Source: CATQHS01 sp965203375
Lineage (GTDB): Bacteria; Actinomycetota; Acidimicrobiia; Acidimicrobiales; Aldehydirespiratoraceae
Assembly (NCBI GenBank): GCA_965203375.1
Contig: OZ241886.1
Coordinates: 3,348,001-3,412,000, forward strand
DNA length: 64,000 bases
Direction of reading: 5' to 3'
Position 1 is the stretch's first letter. Each line of letters begins with the position of its first letter. The notes beneath the pieces are model-generated. The model was not told where the DNA came from. It made no database searches and saw only the letters and a list, made by a program, of their open reading frames with translations. Both the position numbers and the translations under genes were made by a program. Positions 1 through 7,650 of this stretch are shown piece after piece.

Positions 1-9
1 CCCCGGTGA

Positions 10-193
10 CGAGCACGACCGGCCGGTCCCCGCTCACGGCAGTTCGCGGCGGCTGCGACCGCAGGCGAGAACGAGCACGACCGGCCGGTCCCCGCTTACG
101 GCAGCTTGCGGCGACGAGGACGGGCGTTCTGCGTTCACGGCAGTCCGCGGCGGCTGCGACCGCGGGCGAGAGCAAGCACAGCCGGCCGGTCCA
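10..193. repeat. imperfect ~62-bp direct repeats, no gene seen
   Basis: Bases 1-202, downstream of mftC, hold no convincing gene. A unit beginning CGAGCACGACCGGCCGGTCC and continuing into CGGCAG..CGCGGCGGCTGCGACC occurs at about 10 and 72, with a third, more diverged copy from about 124 to 193. Function unknown. It may be a decayed intergenic duplication of the kind seen elsewhere in this window. Confidence 0.7.
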
Positions 194-202
194 CGGGGCT
201 GG

Positions 203-1315
203 TCAGCGGCGGCCCAGGAAGGCGACGGGCGCCTGCCGGGAGTGGTCGGTGCCGGCTCGGGGCCGGGCCGGGCGCTGGGCCAAGAGGGGGGTGCCGTGGC
301 CCTTCACGCACTCTGGGTCGGGGCCGTCGAGGGGCAGGCCGGTGAAGAACTTGGCCGCCATGCAGCCGCCGCCGCAGGCGTCGTACTCTCCGCACGACGC
401 GCACGCCCCCGCCGACTGGGGGCGGCGCAGTTCGGCGAACAGCTCCGAGCGGCGCCAGATGTGGGGGAACCCGCCCCGGTCGCGCACCGATCCGGCCCGG
501 AAGCGGTCGTGCAGCACGAACGGACAGGCGTAAACGTCGCCGACCGGGTCGATCAGACAGACGACCCGGCCCGCCCCGCACAGGTTGAGGCCGGGCAGCG
601 GCTCCCCCAGGGCCGACAGGTGGAAGAAGGAGTCGCCGGTGAGCACCTGGGGCCGGTCCAGGAGCCAGCGGTGCAGCTCGATCTGCTGCTCGGCGGTGGG
701 ACGAAGCTCGGACCAGGTGCTCGTCCCCCGGCCCGAGGGCCGCAGCCGGGTCAGCCGGAGCTGGGCCTCATAGCGGGCGGCCAGCGCTTCAAGGGCGTCG
801 AGCTGGGCGACGTTGTGGCGGGTGGCCACCACGCTGATCTTGAATCCCTCGAAGCCGGCCCGGCTCAGGCGGTCCATGGCGGCCACCGCGGCGGCGAAGG
901 ACCCGGGGCCCCGGACGGCGTCGTTGGTGGCGGCGTCGGCGCCGTCTATTGAGATCTGGACGTCGACGTAGTCGGCCGCGGCCAGCCTGCGGGCGGCGGC
1001 CTCGTCGATGCGGGACCCGTTGGTGGAGAACTTCACCCCAATGCCGCGGTCGACGGCATAGGCGATCAGCTCCCAGAAGTCGGGGCGCAGGGTGGGCTCG
1101 CCGCCGCCGATGTTTATGTAGAAGACCTGCATGTCGGCCAATTCGTCGAGGACTCGCTCGGCCTCGGCGGTGGAAAGCTCGCCGGGGTCGCGCCGCCCCG
1201 ACGACGACAGGCAGTGGACGCACTGGAGGTTGCAGGCGTAGGTGAGCTCCCAGGTGAGGCAGATGGGGGCGTCAAGCCCTTGCTTGAGCCGCTCGGCGGT
1301 GGAGGCCGCGATCAC
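203..1315 (-). CDS. mftC: mycofactocin radical SAM maturase MftC
   Basis: Radical S-adenosylmethionine/SPASM enzyme that, in the known pathway, oxidatively decarboxylates and crosslinks the C-terminal Val-Tyr of the MftA precursor peptide bound by MftB. The 370-residue product has the CxxxCxxC cluster motif at residues 28-35 (CNLQCVHC), the GGGEPT motif near residue 80, and a cysteine-rich SPASM tail (CASCGEYDACGGGC, then GPDPEC). The wording is very close to what I recall of mycobacterial MftC. I chose the GTG at 1315 because it overlaps the mftB stop as GTGA. A longer reading to 1375 would add an arginine-rich stretch that merely shadows mftB. No mftA, mftD, mftE or mftF is visible in the window. 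Confidence 0.93.
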   Translation of the reverse strand: MIAASTAERLKQGLDAPICLTWELTYACNLQCVHCLSSSGRRDPGELSTAEAERVLDELADMQVFYINIGGGEPTLRPDFWELIAYAVDRGIGVKFSTNGSRIDEAAARRLAAADYVDVQISIDGADAATNDAVRGPGSFAAAVAAMDRLSRAGFEGFKISVVATRHNVAQLDALEALAARYEAQLRLTRLRPSGRGTSTWSELRPTAEQQIELHRWLLDRPQVLTGDSFFHLSALGEPLPGLNLCGAGRVVCLIDPVGDVYACPFVLHDRFRAGSVRDRGGFPHIWRRSELFAELRRPQSAGACASCGEYDACGGGCMAAKFFTGLPLDGPDPECVKGHGTPLLAQRPARPRAGTDHSRQAPVAFLGRR

Positions 1316-1578
1316 CGGGCCACCAAGACCTCGGAGGCGGCCAAGGCGGCCAGGGCCCGCTCGAACGAGGGCCATCGGCGGTCCTCGATGGCGCAGGCGT
1401 CGAAGGCGGCCCGGGCGCTGGGGTGCCGGTCCAGCGCCTCCACCAGCCGCACCAGATCGGACGACCGCACGAAGCTCAGCCTGCGGTTGCCGTGGTGGTA
1501 GGCCAGCGCCCCGAAGGGCTCGGGCCTCAGAACGACCAGCTCATGGAGGCCGTAGGGACGCCGGGGGTCAAACTTCAC
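1312..1578 (-). CDS. mftB: mycofactocin precursor chaperone MftB
   Basis: Small PqqD-like peptide chaperone (88 aa) that in the mycofactocin pathway binds the MftA peptide and delivers it to MftC. The sequence FDPRRPYGLHELVVLRPEPFG, then ALAYHHGNRRLSF, and the C-terminal AALAASEVLVAR are the family hallmarks. The GTG at 1578 is the likely start; a TTG at 1584 is possible. The start lies immediately beside the stop of the upstream lipoprotein gene (1581), and the gene ends in a GTGA overlap with mftC, so the three genes are probably co-translated. The absence of an mftA just upstream, its usual position, is unusual. Confidence 0.88.
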   Translation of the reverse strand: MKFDPRRPYGLHELVVLRPEPFGALAYHHGNRRLSFVRSSDLVRLVEALDRHPSARAAFDACAIEDRRWPSFERALAALAASEVLVAR

Positions 1579-1580
1579 GA

Positions 1581-2738
1581 TCAAGTTGCGGGGGCGGGGG
1601 AGATTGAGCCGTTGATGATGCCGGTGACGGCTTCGTCGCCTAGGCGGCGGATGGCGGGGGCTAGGTCGTAGGCGTCGTTGTACTCGAGGGTTAGGCCGCC
1701 GTTGGCGAAGTCGATTTCGTAGGTGAATCCGCCGAGGCGGCCGGCGGCGATCTCGGCCACCAAGTCCTCCAGCACCGTCTCCCATCGATACACCTGGCTG
1801 GCCACCACTGCGTCGGGGGCGATCGCGGTTTGGCTGGACTCGGTGCCGAACCAGGGGACGCCGCGCTCGTCGGCCACGCCGATGGCGCCCACGGTCATCT
1901 GGGCGGTGCCGGTTAGCACGGCGGCCCCGCCGTCGATGAAGGACCGGGCCGCCTCGGCCGCCCGCTCGGCGTCGGAGAACGAGTCGGTGTAGACGGACCG
2001 GGCCGTCCCGCCCCCGGCGGCCACCCCGGCGGCGAACCCGTCCACGTAGCGCCGGGTGTTGGCGGCCTCGACCGGGCCGATGATGCCCACATCGGCCCCG
2101 TCGGCCAGGGCCGCGGCCATCAGCCCCATGGCGTAGGCCCCCTGCTCGACGGCGGAGGTGTAGGACGAGACGTTGGCCAGCCCGAAGGTCTCCACCTCGG
2201 GGCCCCAGGCGAAGGCGGTGCCGGGGAAGTCGGGGGCGATCTCGGTGACGAAGGGGCCGTACTGCACGCCGTGGGCGATCACCAGGTCGTAGCCGGCCTC
2301 GGCGTAGCCGCGCAGGGCCGCGCCGGCTTCGGACACCACGAAGAGGTTCTCCGACAGCGCGACCTCGCCGATCAGGCCGGCGGCCTGCATTCGGTCGAGC
2401 GCCTCGGCCATCGACTGGCTGAAGGCGTGGTCGTCGCGGGCGCTGGGCAGCACCGCCGCCACCCGCAGGCCCGAAGTCTCCGACGGCTCGGGCGCCGCCT
2501 GCTCGCCGCCGCCTCCCCCACAGGCCGCAGCGATCAGCCCGAGCAGGGCAACCGCAGCGAGCAGACGGCGAGTCGGCACAGCGACCGAGGCAAACAAACA
2601 ACGGGATCGCAGGGCGACCGCGGCCAGCAATCGGCGGGTGGGCACGGCAACCGCAGTGAGCAATGGGAGGGCCCGCAGGGCAACGGCGGCGGACTGGCGG
2701 CGGGTTCGCGGGGGCGTGGGCGATGGTCGGGCGGACAT
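1581..2738 (-). CDS. BMP-family ABC transporter substrate-binding lipoprotein
   Basis: Periplasmic-binding-type lipoprotein of the basic membrane protein (BMP/Med) family. Characterised members bind nucleosides or purines for ABC import. The 385-residue product has a very long N-terminal region ending in a lipobox-like LIAAAC (Cys73), a Gly-rich linker and the BMP fold (VAAVLPS..., GYDLVIAHGVQYG, VGIIGPVEAANTRRYVDGF). The signal region contains an in-frame 22-residue tandem duplication (AAVAL...VAVPTRRLL twice, then a third partial copy). No ABC ATPase or permease is adjacent. The gene starts 11 nt after the ADP-ribosylglycohydrolase and abuts mftB, suggesting an operon; any link to mycofactocin is inference. 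Start chosen at the ATG at 2738, because upstream codons overlap the preceding gene. Confidence 0.8.
   Translation of the reverse strand: MSARPSPTPPRTRRQSAAVALRALPLLTAVAVPTRRLLAAVALRSRCLFASVAVPTRRLLAAVALLGLIAAACGGGGGEQAAPEPSETSGLRVAAVLPSARDDHAFSQSMAEALDRMQAAGLIGEVALSENLFVVSEAGAALRGYAEAGYDLVIAHGVQYGPFVTEIAPDFPGTAFAWGPEVETFGLANVSSYTSAVEQGAYAMGLMAAALADGADVGIIGPVEAANTRRYVDGFAAGVAAGGGTARSVYTDSFSDAERAAEAARSFIDGGAAVLTGTAQMTVGAIGVADERGVPWFGTESSQTAIAPDAVVASQVYRWETVLEDLVAEIAAGRLGGFTYEIDFANGGLTLEYNDAYDLAPAIRRLGDEAVTGIINGSISPAPAT
2530..2700. repeat. 66-bp in-frame tandem repeat in a signal-peptide coding region
   Basis: Two full units and part of a third (22 codons each) encode the repeated AAVAL...PTRRLL segment in the leader of the BMP lipoprotein. 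Because the unit is a multiple of three, it lengthens the leader without shifting the frame. Confidence 0.75.
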
Positions 2739-2748
2739 GGCTAAGCGG

Positions 2749-3663
2749 TCACCGGGCGGCCCTGATACGGGCGATCTCGGCCGCGGCTCCGGTGAGACGG
2801 TCAGCGTACTCGAGCCGGTTCCTCCATCGGTCCGGGATGCCAGCCGGGCCGCTGGCGATGCCCAGCAGCCCACCGGCGATGGCCCCGACGGTGTCGGCGT
2901 CGTCGCCCCGGTTCACCAGGTCCACCAAGACCGACTCCAGATTTCCGGGCTGCTGGACGGCCCAGACCGCGCAGGCCAGGCTGTCGATCACGTAGCCGCC
3001 GGTGCTCAGTTCGGCCGCGGGCCGGTCGGGCGGCGTGGCCAGGGCGGTCGAGACGGCCGGGTCCAAGTCCAAGGCGGCCGCGGCGGCGACGGCCTCGGGC
3101 CCGGCGGCCCCGTCGATCAGGGCGGCGGCGATCTCGTTGTAGGCGATGCAACTGTCGACGCACCGGCGGTGGGCGTGGGTGACGGCCGAGATCATCTCGC
3201 TCTCTCGGCGGCGCCGCTCGGGGTCGGCCCGGATCAGGGCGGTGGGCAGGGCCCGCATCAGCGAGCCGTTGCCGCACGAGCTCTCGGAGGCGAGGCCGCA
3301 GGCGGCCGGGTCGCGGCCGGCCCGGAGTTCGGTCAGGGCCAAGAAAGTGGTGCGTCCGATGCTGGAGGGAGCGGTGTCGAACCATTCCCGGAAGGCCCGG
3401 GCGATGGCGTCGAGGCAGTCTCCGCTGTTGCCGCCGCCGGCTTCGAGGTAGCCGGCGACCACGGCCCAGGTGAGGTCGGTGTCGTCGGTGCCCTGACCGG
3501 GGCGACGGCCGAACGGCCCCCCGCCGATGATCTCGCGGTGGACGCCGAATCGGCGGCGGATCTCCTCGGGGGCCATGTGCTCCACGGTGGTGCCCAGGGC
3601 GTCGCCGGCCGCCACTCCCAGCAGGCCGCCGGCGATGGCCGTCTCCACGGGCATCGAACTCAC
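2749..3663 (-). CDS. ADP-ribosylglycohydrolase family protein
   Basis: Member of the ADP-ribosylglycohydrolase (DraG/ARH) superfamily, all-helical di-metal enzymes that remove ADP-ribose from proteins or small molecules. The 304-aa product carries GDALG (residues 20-24), the metal-binding TDDTD (59-63), an SCGNGSLMR motif mid-protein and the C-terminal GDDADTVGAIAGGLLG motif. All are diagnostic and intact, so it is probably active. The substrate cannot be told. It heads a minus-strand group with the BMP lipoprotein and mftBC. The start is the ATG at 3663; ATG 3654 is also possible. The promoter region is filled with 67-bp tandem repeats. Confidence 0.88.
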   Translation of the reverse strand: MSSMPVETAIAGGLLGVAAGDALGTTVEHMAPEEIRRRFGVHREIIGGGPFGRRPGQGTDDTDLTWAVVAGYLEAGGGNSGDCLDAIARAFREWFDTAPSSIGRTTFLALTELRAGRDPAACGLASESSCGNGSLMRALPTALIRADPERRRRESEMISAVTHAHRRCVDSCIAYNEIAAALIDGAAGPEAVAAAAALDLDPAVSTALATPPDRPAAELSTGGYVIDSLACAVWAVQQPGNLESVLVDLVNRGDDADTVGAIAGGLLGIASGPAGIPDRWRNRLEYADRLTGAAAEIARIRAAR

Positions 3664-3698
3664 GCCGCCACCATTTCACACAACCGCCACCGGCACTT

Positions 3699-3985
3699 GC
3701 ACTCCCCGGCCGAGACCCCGGGTCGGCCTCTGCGGCGGGCTTGCACGGCGCCGACCGCCGGTACTGCACTCAGCGGCCGAGACCCCGGGTCGGCCTCTGC
3801 GGCGGGCTTGCACGGCGCCGACCGCCGGTACTGCACTCCCCGGCCGAGACCCCGGGTCGGCCTCTGCGGCGGGCTTGCACGGCACCGACCGCCGGTACTG
3901 CACTCAGCGGCCGAGACCCCGGGTCGGCCCGGCGGCGGGCGGGCTTGCACGGCGCCGACCGCTGGCACTTACACTCGGCGGCCGT
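3699..3985. repeat. 67-bp tandem repeats between divergent genes
   Basis: The 386-base gap between the glycohydrolase and the ACT gene holds four near-identical 67-bp units starting at 3699, 3766, 3833 and 3900, plus a degenerate fifth near 3970. Each begins GCACTC followed alternately by CCCGG or AGCGG. Each unit contains TTGCAC and ends in GGTACTGCACTC. The last one reads TTGCAC, 19 bases, then TACACT, resembling a promoter for the ACT gene. There are no variable spacers, so it is not a CRISPR. Confidence 0.9.
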
Positions 3986-4049
3986 GGCCTCGGATCCGGC
4001 GAACGGGCCGGTTCCGGGCTGCCCGACCGCGACGAGAGGGACCAATCAG

Positions 4050-4442
4050 ATGTCAACAGTGGCCAAGAACCTGGTGATCGAGCTGGACAACCAGCCGGGG
4101 GAGCTGGCCAAAGTGGCCACCGCCATCAGCGACGCCGGCGTGAACATCTCCGCCGCCACCTGCATCGGCACCGGGGCCAGGGCCGAACTCCACATTCTGG
4201 TCCCCCACGCCGAGCCGGTTCGCCGGGCGCTGGCCATCACCAACACCGCCGTCACCCGGGAGCGCGAGGTGGTGGTGGTGCAGGCCCAGGACCGGCCCGG
4301 CGAGCTGGCCACCCTGGCCCACCGGATCGCCGAAGCCGGTATCAACCTCGACTTGGTCTACGTGGCCACCAACTCCCGGGTGGTGGTCGGCTCCGAGGAC
4401 ATCGACGCCCTCAAGCAGGTGCTCGACGGCTTCTCCCTGTAG
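4050..4442 (+). CDS. tandem ACT-domain regulatory protein
   Basis: A 130-aa protein made of two ACT domains (about residues 5-65 and 70-130). Each starts with the typical strand and turn (LVIELDNQPGELAKVATAI; VVVVQAQDRPGELATLAHRI). ACT domains bind amino acids or other small ligands and usually regulate metabolic enzymes. With no catalytic domain, this is probably a free-standing allosteric or sensor subunit. The ATG at 4050 is preceded by a purine-rich GAGAGGGA. The open frame extends upstream into the tandem repeats but is not credible there. The partner enzyme is not evident from the neighbours. Confidence 0.85.
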   Translation: MSTVAKNLVIELDNQPGELAKVATAISDAGVNISAATCIGTGARAELHILVPHAEPVRRALAITNTAVTREREVVVVQAQDRPGELATLAHRIAEAGINLDLVYVATNSRVVVGSEDIDALKQVLDGFSL

Positions 4443-4536
4443 TTGCAACCGGCCCGGCTCCGGGCCAGCCCCAGCGCCATGGGCTACCTGACCGCCATAT
4501 CCTGAGTAGAAATCCCGCTGGCGCGGTCCTCTTGAA

Positions 4537-4830
4537 CTACACATAGATAGCTTCATTCTCTACATAAGGACGCAGCTCTGGACGCAGTGCTTTGTCAGTT
4601 ACTAAGTCAATGCGACTACCAAGCAGTTCCTCTAAGTAGAATTGAACACCAAAATATTGCTTGGACGTAGTGGGCCCTTCAAAACTGACTAGGATATCAA
4701 CGTCGCTATGAGGAAACGTTTCATCTCTAACAGTCGATCCAAAGAGAGCAATATAAGTAACACCAAACCGTTGTTCCATTATAGACTTGTGTGCCTTGAG
4801 CAAGTTAAGCACTTGCTCCTTATCGATCAC
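4537..4830 (-). CDS. orphan MNT-type minimal nucleotidyltransferase
   Basis: A 97-aa polymerase-beta-fold nucleotidyltransferase of the MntA/HEPN-MNT antitoxin type. It has GSTVRDE and the metal-binding SDVDIL motif, followed by a helix and RIDLVTDKALRPELRPYVENEAIYV, the usual C-terminal signature. In known modules MntA AMPylates and silences a HEPN RNase toxin encoded next to it. Here no HEPN gene fits on either side (94 bases downstream, 73 upstream), so it looks like an orphan. The gene is visibly AT-rich compared with its surroundings, suggesting horizontal acquisition. Confidence 0.85.
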   Translation of the reverse strand: MIDKEQVLNLLKAHKSIMEQRFGVTYIALFGSTVRDETFPHSDVDILVSFEGPTTSKQYFGVQFYLEELLGSRIDLVTDKALRPELRPYVENEAIYV

Positions 4831-4903
4831 TTCTATCCACTCCTCATTCCCTCGGATCCGGGTAGTTTGCTTTAAACGTTACGGCCTAGAGTAGGGTTTC
4901 GCC

Positions 4904-6487
4904 ATGAGCGGCGCGGATGTGATTGTGGCGGGTGGGGGGCACAACGGGCTGATCTGTGCGGCTTACCTGGCCCGCTCCGGCTTCGACACGCTGGTGGTGG
5001 AGGCTCAGGACCACGTGGGGGGCTGCGCGGCCACGGTGGAGGACCTCGGGGTCCGGTTCAACGTCTGCAACTGCGACCACACCCTGATCCGAGCCATGCC
5101 CATCGCCGACGAGCTGGAGCTGGCCGACCACGGGCTGGAGTACCTGGAGCCGGAGGCCAGCGGGATCAGCGCCTTCTACGACGGCGCCGAGCCGGTGGTC
5201 TTCTTCCACGAGACCGAGCGGATGCTGGACAGCCTGGCCCGCTCCCACCCCGACCAGGTCGGCGCCTACCGCCGCTACCTGGCCGACGCCATGGACGTGG
5301 CCGAGCTGGCCCTGGAGATGGCCCGGATACCGCCCTCGGCCGGCCGCTTCCTGGCCGGCGCCTGGCGGGGCGGGGCCCGGACCGCCCGGCGGCTCATGGC
5401 CTGGAGCCGGGCCAGCATCCTCGACGTTTTGACCAAATACTTCGACGACTGGCACCTGGCCATGCCCGCGGTCACCACCGGCCCCACCGTGTGGGGCGTG
5501 AGGCCCGACGCCCCCGGCACCGGGCTGGGGGCGCTGGCCTACGCCAACCGGCACCTGGTGAAGCTGGGCCGGCCCCGGGGCGGCAGCGGCGCCCTAACCG
5601 ACGCCATCCGGGCCAGCTTCGAGGCGGCCGGGGGCCGGGTCCGCTGCGGCGCCTCGGTGGAGAGGCTGCTGGTGCGCGACGGCCGGGCAACCGGCGTGCG
5701 CCTGACCGACGGCACCGAGCTGGCGGCGGAGACGGTGGTGGCGGCCTGTGATCCCCGGTCGGTGCTGGTCGAGTGGCTCGACGGCACCCCGGCCGCGGCC
5801 CTGCGGCTGGCCCGGCGCTGGCGGCAGCGGCGGCCCCGGGAGGGCTACGAGTCCAAGATCGACGCGGTGCTCTCGGCCCCGCCCCGCTACCGCATCGCCT
5901 CGGGGATCGAGGGCCTCCACGGCAGCCTGGACACCTGCAGCCCCACCCTCACGGTTTTGCCCAGCCCCGACGAGCTGATCGAGTCCCACAGGCTGCGGGC
6001 CGAGGGCCGGGTGTCAGAGCGGCCCAGCATGTACGCCAACGTGCCCTCGGTGCTCGACCCCGACATGGCCAACGGAACCGGCCGCCACGTGCTGAGCATC
6101 GAGGTGCTGTACACGCCGTACTCTCTGGCCGGCGGATGGGCGGAGTCGGACGAGCCCAGGCGATGGCTCGAGATGTGGGCCGGACTGGTGGAGGGCGACG
6201 GCATGGGCAGCGTGGTGGACTGGCGGGCCATGACCCCGGACCGCTACGAGCGGGAGATGGCCATGGTCCGGGGCCACGCCCCGTCCTACAGCGGGTCGCG
6301 GCTGGAGGCGCTGATCGGCCGCCCCCGGGAGCTGACCCGCTACCGGACCCCGCTGCGGGGCCTGTATCTGTGCGGCGCCGGCACCTTCCCCGGCGCCGGG
6401 GTGTTCGGGGCGTCGGGCCGCAACGTGGCCGACATCGTGACCCGCGACCGCCACGGACCCCGACGGCGGGCTGCGGAGGCGGCGTGA
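4904..6487 (+). CDS. FAD-dependent phytoene-desaturase-like (PYROXD2-type) oxidoreductase
   Basis: A 527-aa flavoprotein of the NAD(P)/FAD amine-oxidase/CrtI-related family. The dinucleotide motif GGGHNGL lies at residues 10-16, followed by VVEAQDHVGGCAAT; a C-terminal FAD motif reads LRGLYLCGAGTFPGAGVFGASGRNVA. The substrate is unknown. The relatives I recall are annotated as phytoene dehydrogenases, but no other carotenoid gene is present, so a carotenoid role is not supported. The ATG at 4904 follows a possible -10 element TAGAGT (4887-4892). Its stop codon is embedded in a GTGA overlap that opens the mini-cistron array leading to the LLM gene. Confidence 0.85.
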   Translation: MSGADVIVAGGGHNGLICAAYLARSGFDTLVVEAQDHVGGCAATVEDLGVRFNVCNCDHTLIRAMPIADELELADHGLEYLEPEASGISAFYDGAEPVVFFHETERMLDSLARSHPDQVGAYRRYLADAMDVAELALEMARIPPSAGRFLAGAWRGGARTARRLMAWSRASILDVLTKYFDDWHLAMPAVTTGPTVWGVRPDAPGTGLGALAYANRHLVKLGRPRGGSGALTDAIRASFEAAGGRVRCGASVERLLVRDGRATGVRLTDGTELAAETVVAACDPRSVLVEWLDGTPAAALRLARRWRQRRPREGYESKIDAVLSAPPRYRIASGIEGLHGSLDTCSPTLTVLPSPDELIESHRLRAEGRVSERPSMYANVPSVLDPDMANGTGRHVLSIEVLYTPYSLAGGWAESDEPRRWLEMWAGLVEGDGMGSVVDWRAMTPDRYEREMAMVRGHAPSYSGSRLEALIGRPRELTRYRTPLRGLYLCGAGTFPGAGVFGASGRNVADIVTRDRHGPRRRAAEAA

Positions 6488-6585
6488 CGATTCCGGCCAG
6501 CGCCACAGCCCGCGCCGACACGACGGGCGCGACGGCGGGCATGACCATTCCGGCCAGCGCCGATGAGGGGCTGACGACACCATGA
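6484..6585 (+). CDS. leader mini-cistron 1 of a coupled array
   Basis: A 33-codon frame starting with GTG inside the stop of the FAD oxidoreductase gene (GTGA). It encodes VTIPASA..., then from the internal ATG at 6541 MTIPASADEGLTTP and stop. Its stop overlaps the ATG of the next mini-cistron as ATGA. The first six residues copy the N-terminus of the downstream LLM enzyme. Whether a peptide accumulates is unknown; the translational coupling geometry is what the sequence shows. Confidence 0.5.
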   Translation: MTIPASATARADTTGATAGMTIPASADEGLTTP

Positions 6586-6626
6586 CGATTCCGGCCAGCG
6601 CCGATGAAGGGCTGACGACACCATGA
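6582..6626 (+). CDS. leader mini-cistron 2 of a coupled array
   Basis: Fourteen codons, MTIPASADEGLTTP, entered and left through ATGA overlaps. The peptide is identical to the tail of mini-cistron 1. Confidence 0.5.
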   Translation: MTIPASADEGLTTP

Positions 6627-6667
6627 CGATTCCGGCCAGCGTTGATGAAGGAGTGACAGCGGCGTGA
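6623..6667 (+). CDS. leader mini-cistron 3 of a coupled array
   Basis: Fourteen codons, MTIPASVDEGVTAA. Its TGA overlaps the GTG start of the LLM gene (GTGA). It contains GATGAAGGAGTGA, so a Shine-Dalgarno-like GAAGGAG sits upstream of the real start within the coding mini-frame. Confidence 0.5.
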   Translation: MTIPASVDEGVTAA

Positions 6668-7650
6668 CGATTCCGGCCAGCGTCAACATCATGGCGGAGC
6701 GGCCCATCGCCGAAGTGGTCGAGTTGGCCGCGCTGGCCGAGCGGTGCGGCTACCGCCGGTGCTGGGCGTACGACGAGGGCCTGGCCACCCGCGACGTGTA
6801 CGTGACCCTGGCCGCCATCGCCGCCCGCACCAGCTCGATACTGCTCGGCCCGGGCATCACCAACCCCTACGTCCGCCACCCGGGGGCCACGGCCACGGCC
6901 ATCGCCACCCTCGACGAGATGAGCGGGGGCCGGGCCTTCCTCGGCCTGGGCGCGGGCGGCGGGCTGACCCTGGGCCCCCTGGCCGTCGACCGGACCCGTC
7001 CCGTGACCGCGGTGCGGGAGACGGCGACCGCCCTGAGGAAGCTGTTCGCGGGCGAGACGGTGACCACCGATCCCGACAGCCCGGTCTCCTTCCGCGGGGC
7101 CCGCCTCGGCTACGGCCGGGCCGGGATCGAGATCATCCTGGCCGGCCGAGGCCCCAAGATGACCGCTCTGGGCGCCGAGATCGCCGACGGCTTCACCCTC
7201 AGCTACGTCCACAAGGAGCTGCTCGGCGAGGCGACCGCGGCGCTGCGGGCGGGCGCAGCCGGGCGCTCGGGGCGGCCCTTCCTGGTCTCATACTGCACCC
7301 TGGTGGTCACCGACGACACCGAACTAGAAGAGAGCCGCCGCCAGTTGTCCTTCCGACTCCTGGACTCCCCACCGAAGGTGCAGAAACTGATCGGCATGAC
7401 CAGCGCCGACATCGCCGCTATTAGAGAAGCGCTGGCCACTGGCGGACCGGCCGAGGCCGCGGCCCTAGTAAAAGAAGAGTGGGTGCCCCATTTCTGCATC
7501 GTCGGCTCGCCCGCAGAGGCGGCGGCCGAGCTGAGGGCGCTCATGGGCAACCACGACATCGACGAGTTCCAAGTGTCGGTGCTAGGCGGCGCCAGGGCGG
7601 CCGAGCGCATCGAGCGCACCGCCGCCCTGTTCAGGTCAGGTAGGGGCTGA
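6664..7650 (+). CDS. LLM-class flavin/F420-dependent oxidoreductase
   Basis: A 328-aa luciferase-like monooxygenase-fold (TIM barrel) enzyme resembling F420-dependent methylene-tetrahydromethanopterin reductase-type proteins. It shows AERCGYRRCWAYDEG, LLGPGITNPYVRHPGATATAIATLDEMSGGRAFLGLGAG and a C-terminal helical region. Cofactor (FMN or F420) and substrate cannot be decided from sequence. The start is the GTG at 6664, the last member of the start-codon repeat array, coupled by GTGA to mini-cistron 3. The 3' end overlaps the convergent UbiD gene by 20 bases. Confidence 0.87.
   Translation: MTIPASVNIMAERPIAEVVELAALAERCGYRRCWAYDEGLATRDVYVTLAAIAARTSSILLGPGITNPYVRHPGATATAIATLDEMSGGRAFLGLGAGGGLTLGPLAVDRTRPVTAVRETATALRKLFAGETVTTDPDSPVSFRGARLGYGRAGIEIILAGRGPKMTALGAEIADGFTLSYVHKELLGEATAALRAGAAGRSGRPFLVSYCTLVVTDDTELEESRRQLSFRLLDSPPKVQKLIGMTSADIAAIREALATGGPAEAAALVKEEWVPHFCIVGSPAEAAAELRALMGNHDIDEFQVSVLGGARAAERIERTAALFRSGRG

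Larger units (their letters stand above)
6484..6690. repeat. 41-bp tandem repeat carrying start codons
   Basis: The sequence TGACGATTCCGGCCAGCG recurs at 6484, 6541, 6582, 6623 and 6664. The last three intervals are exactly 41 bp. Because 41 is 2 modulo 3, each unit ends in a stop that overlaps the next start, producing the chain of mini-cistrons. Confidence 0.92.

Noticed and set aside
3699..3985. Possible CRISPR array
   Set aside because: The 67-bp units are contiguous, without unique spacers, and no cas genes are present.
2638..4077. Long plus-strand frame over the glycohydrolase and tandem repeats
   Set aside because: Antisense to a protein with intact catalytic motifs; its C-terminal half is merely translated 67-bp repeat.
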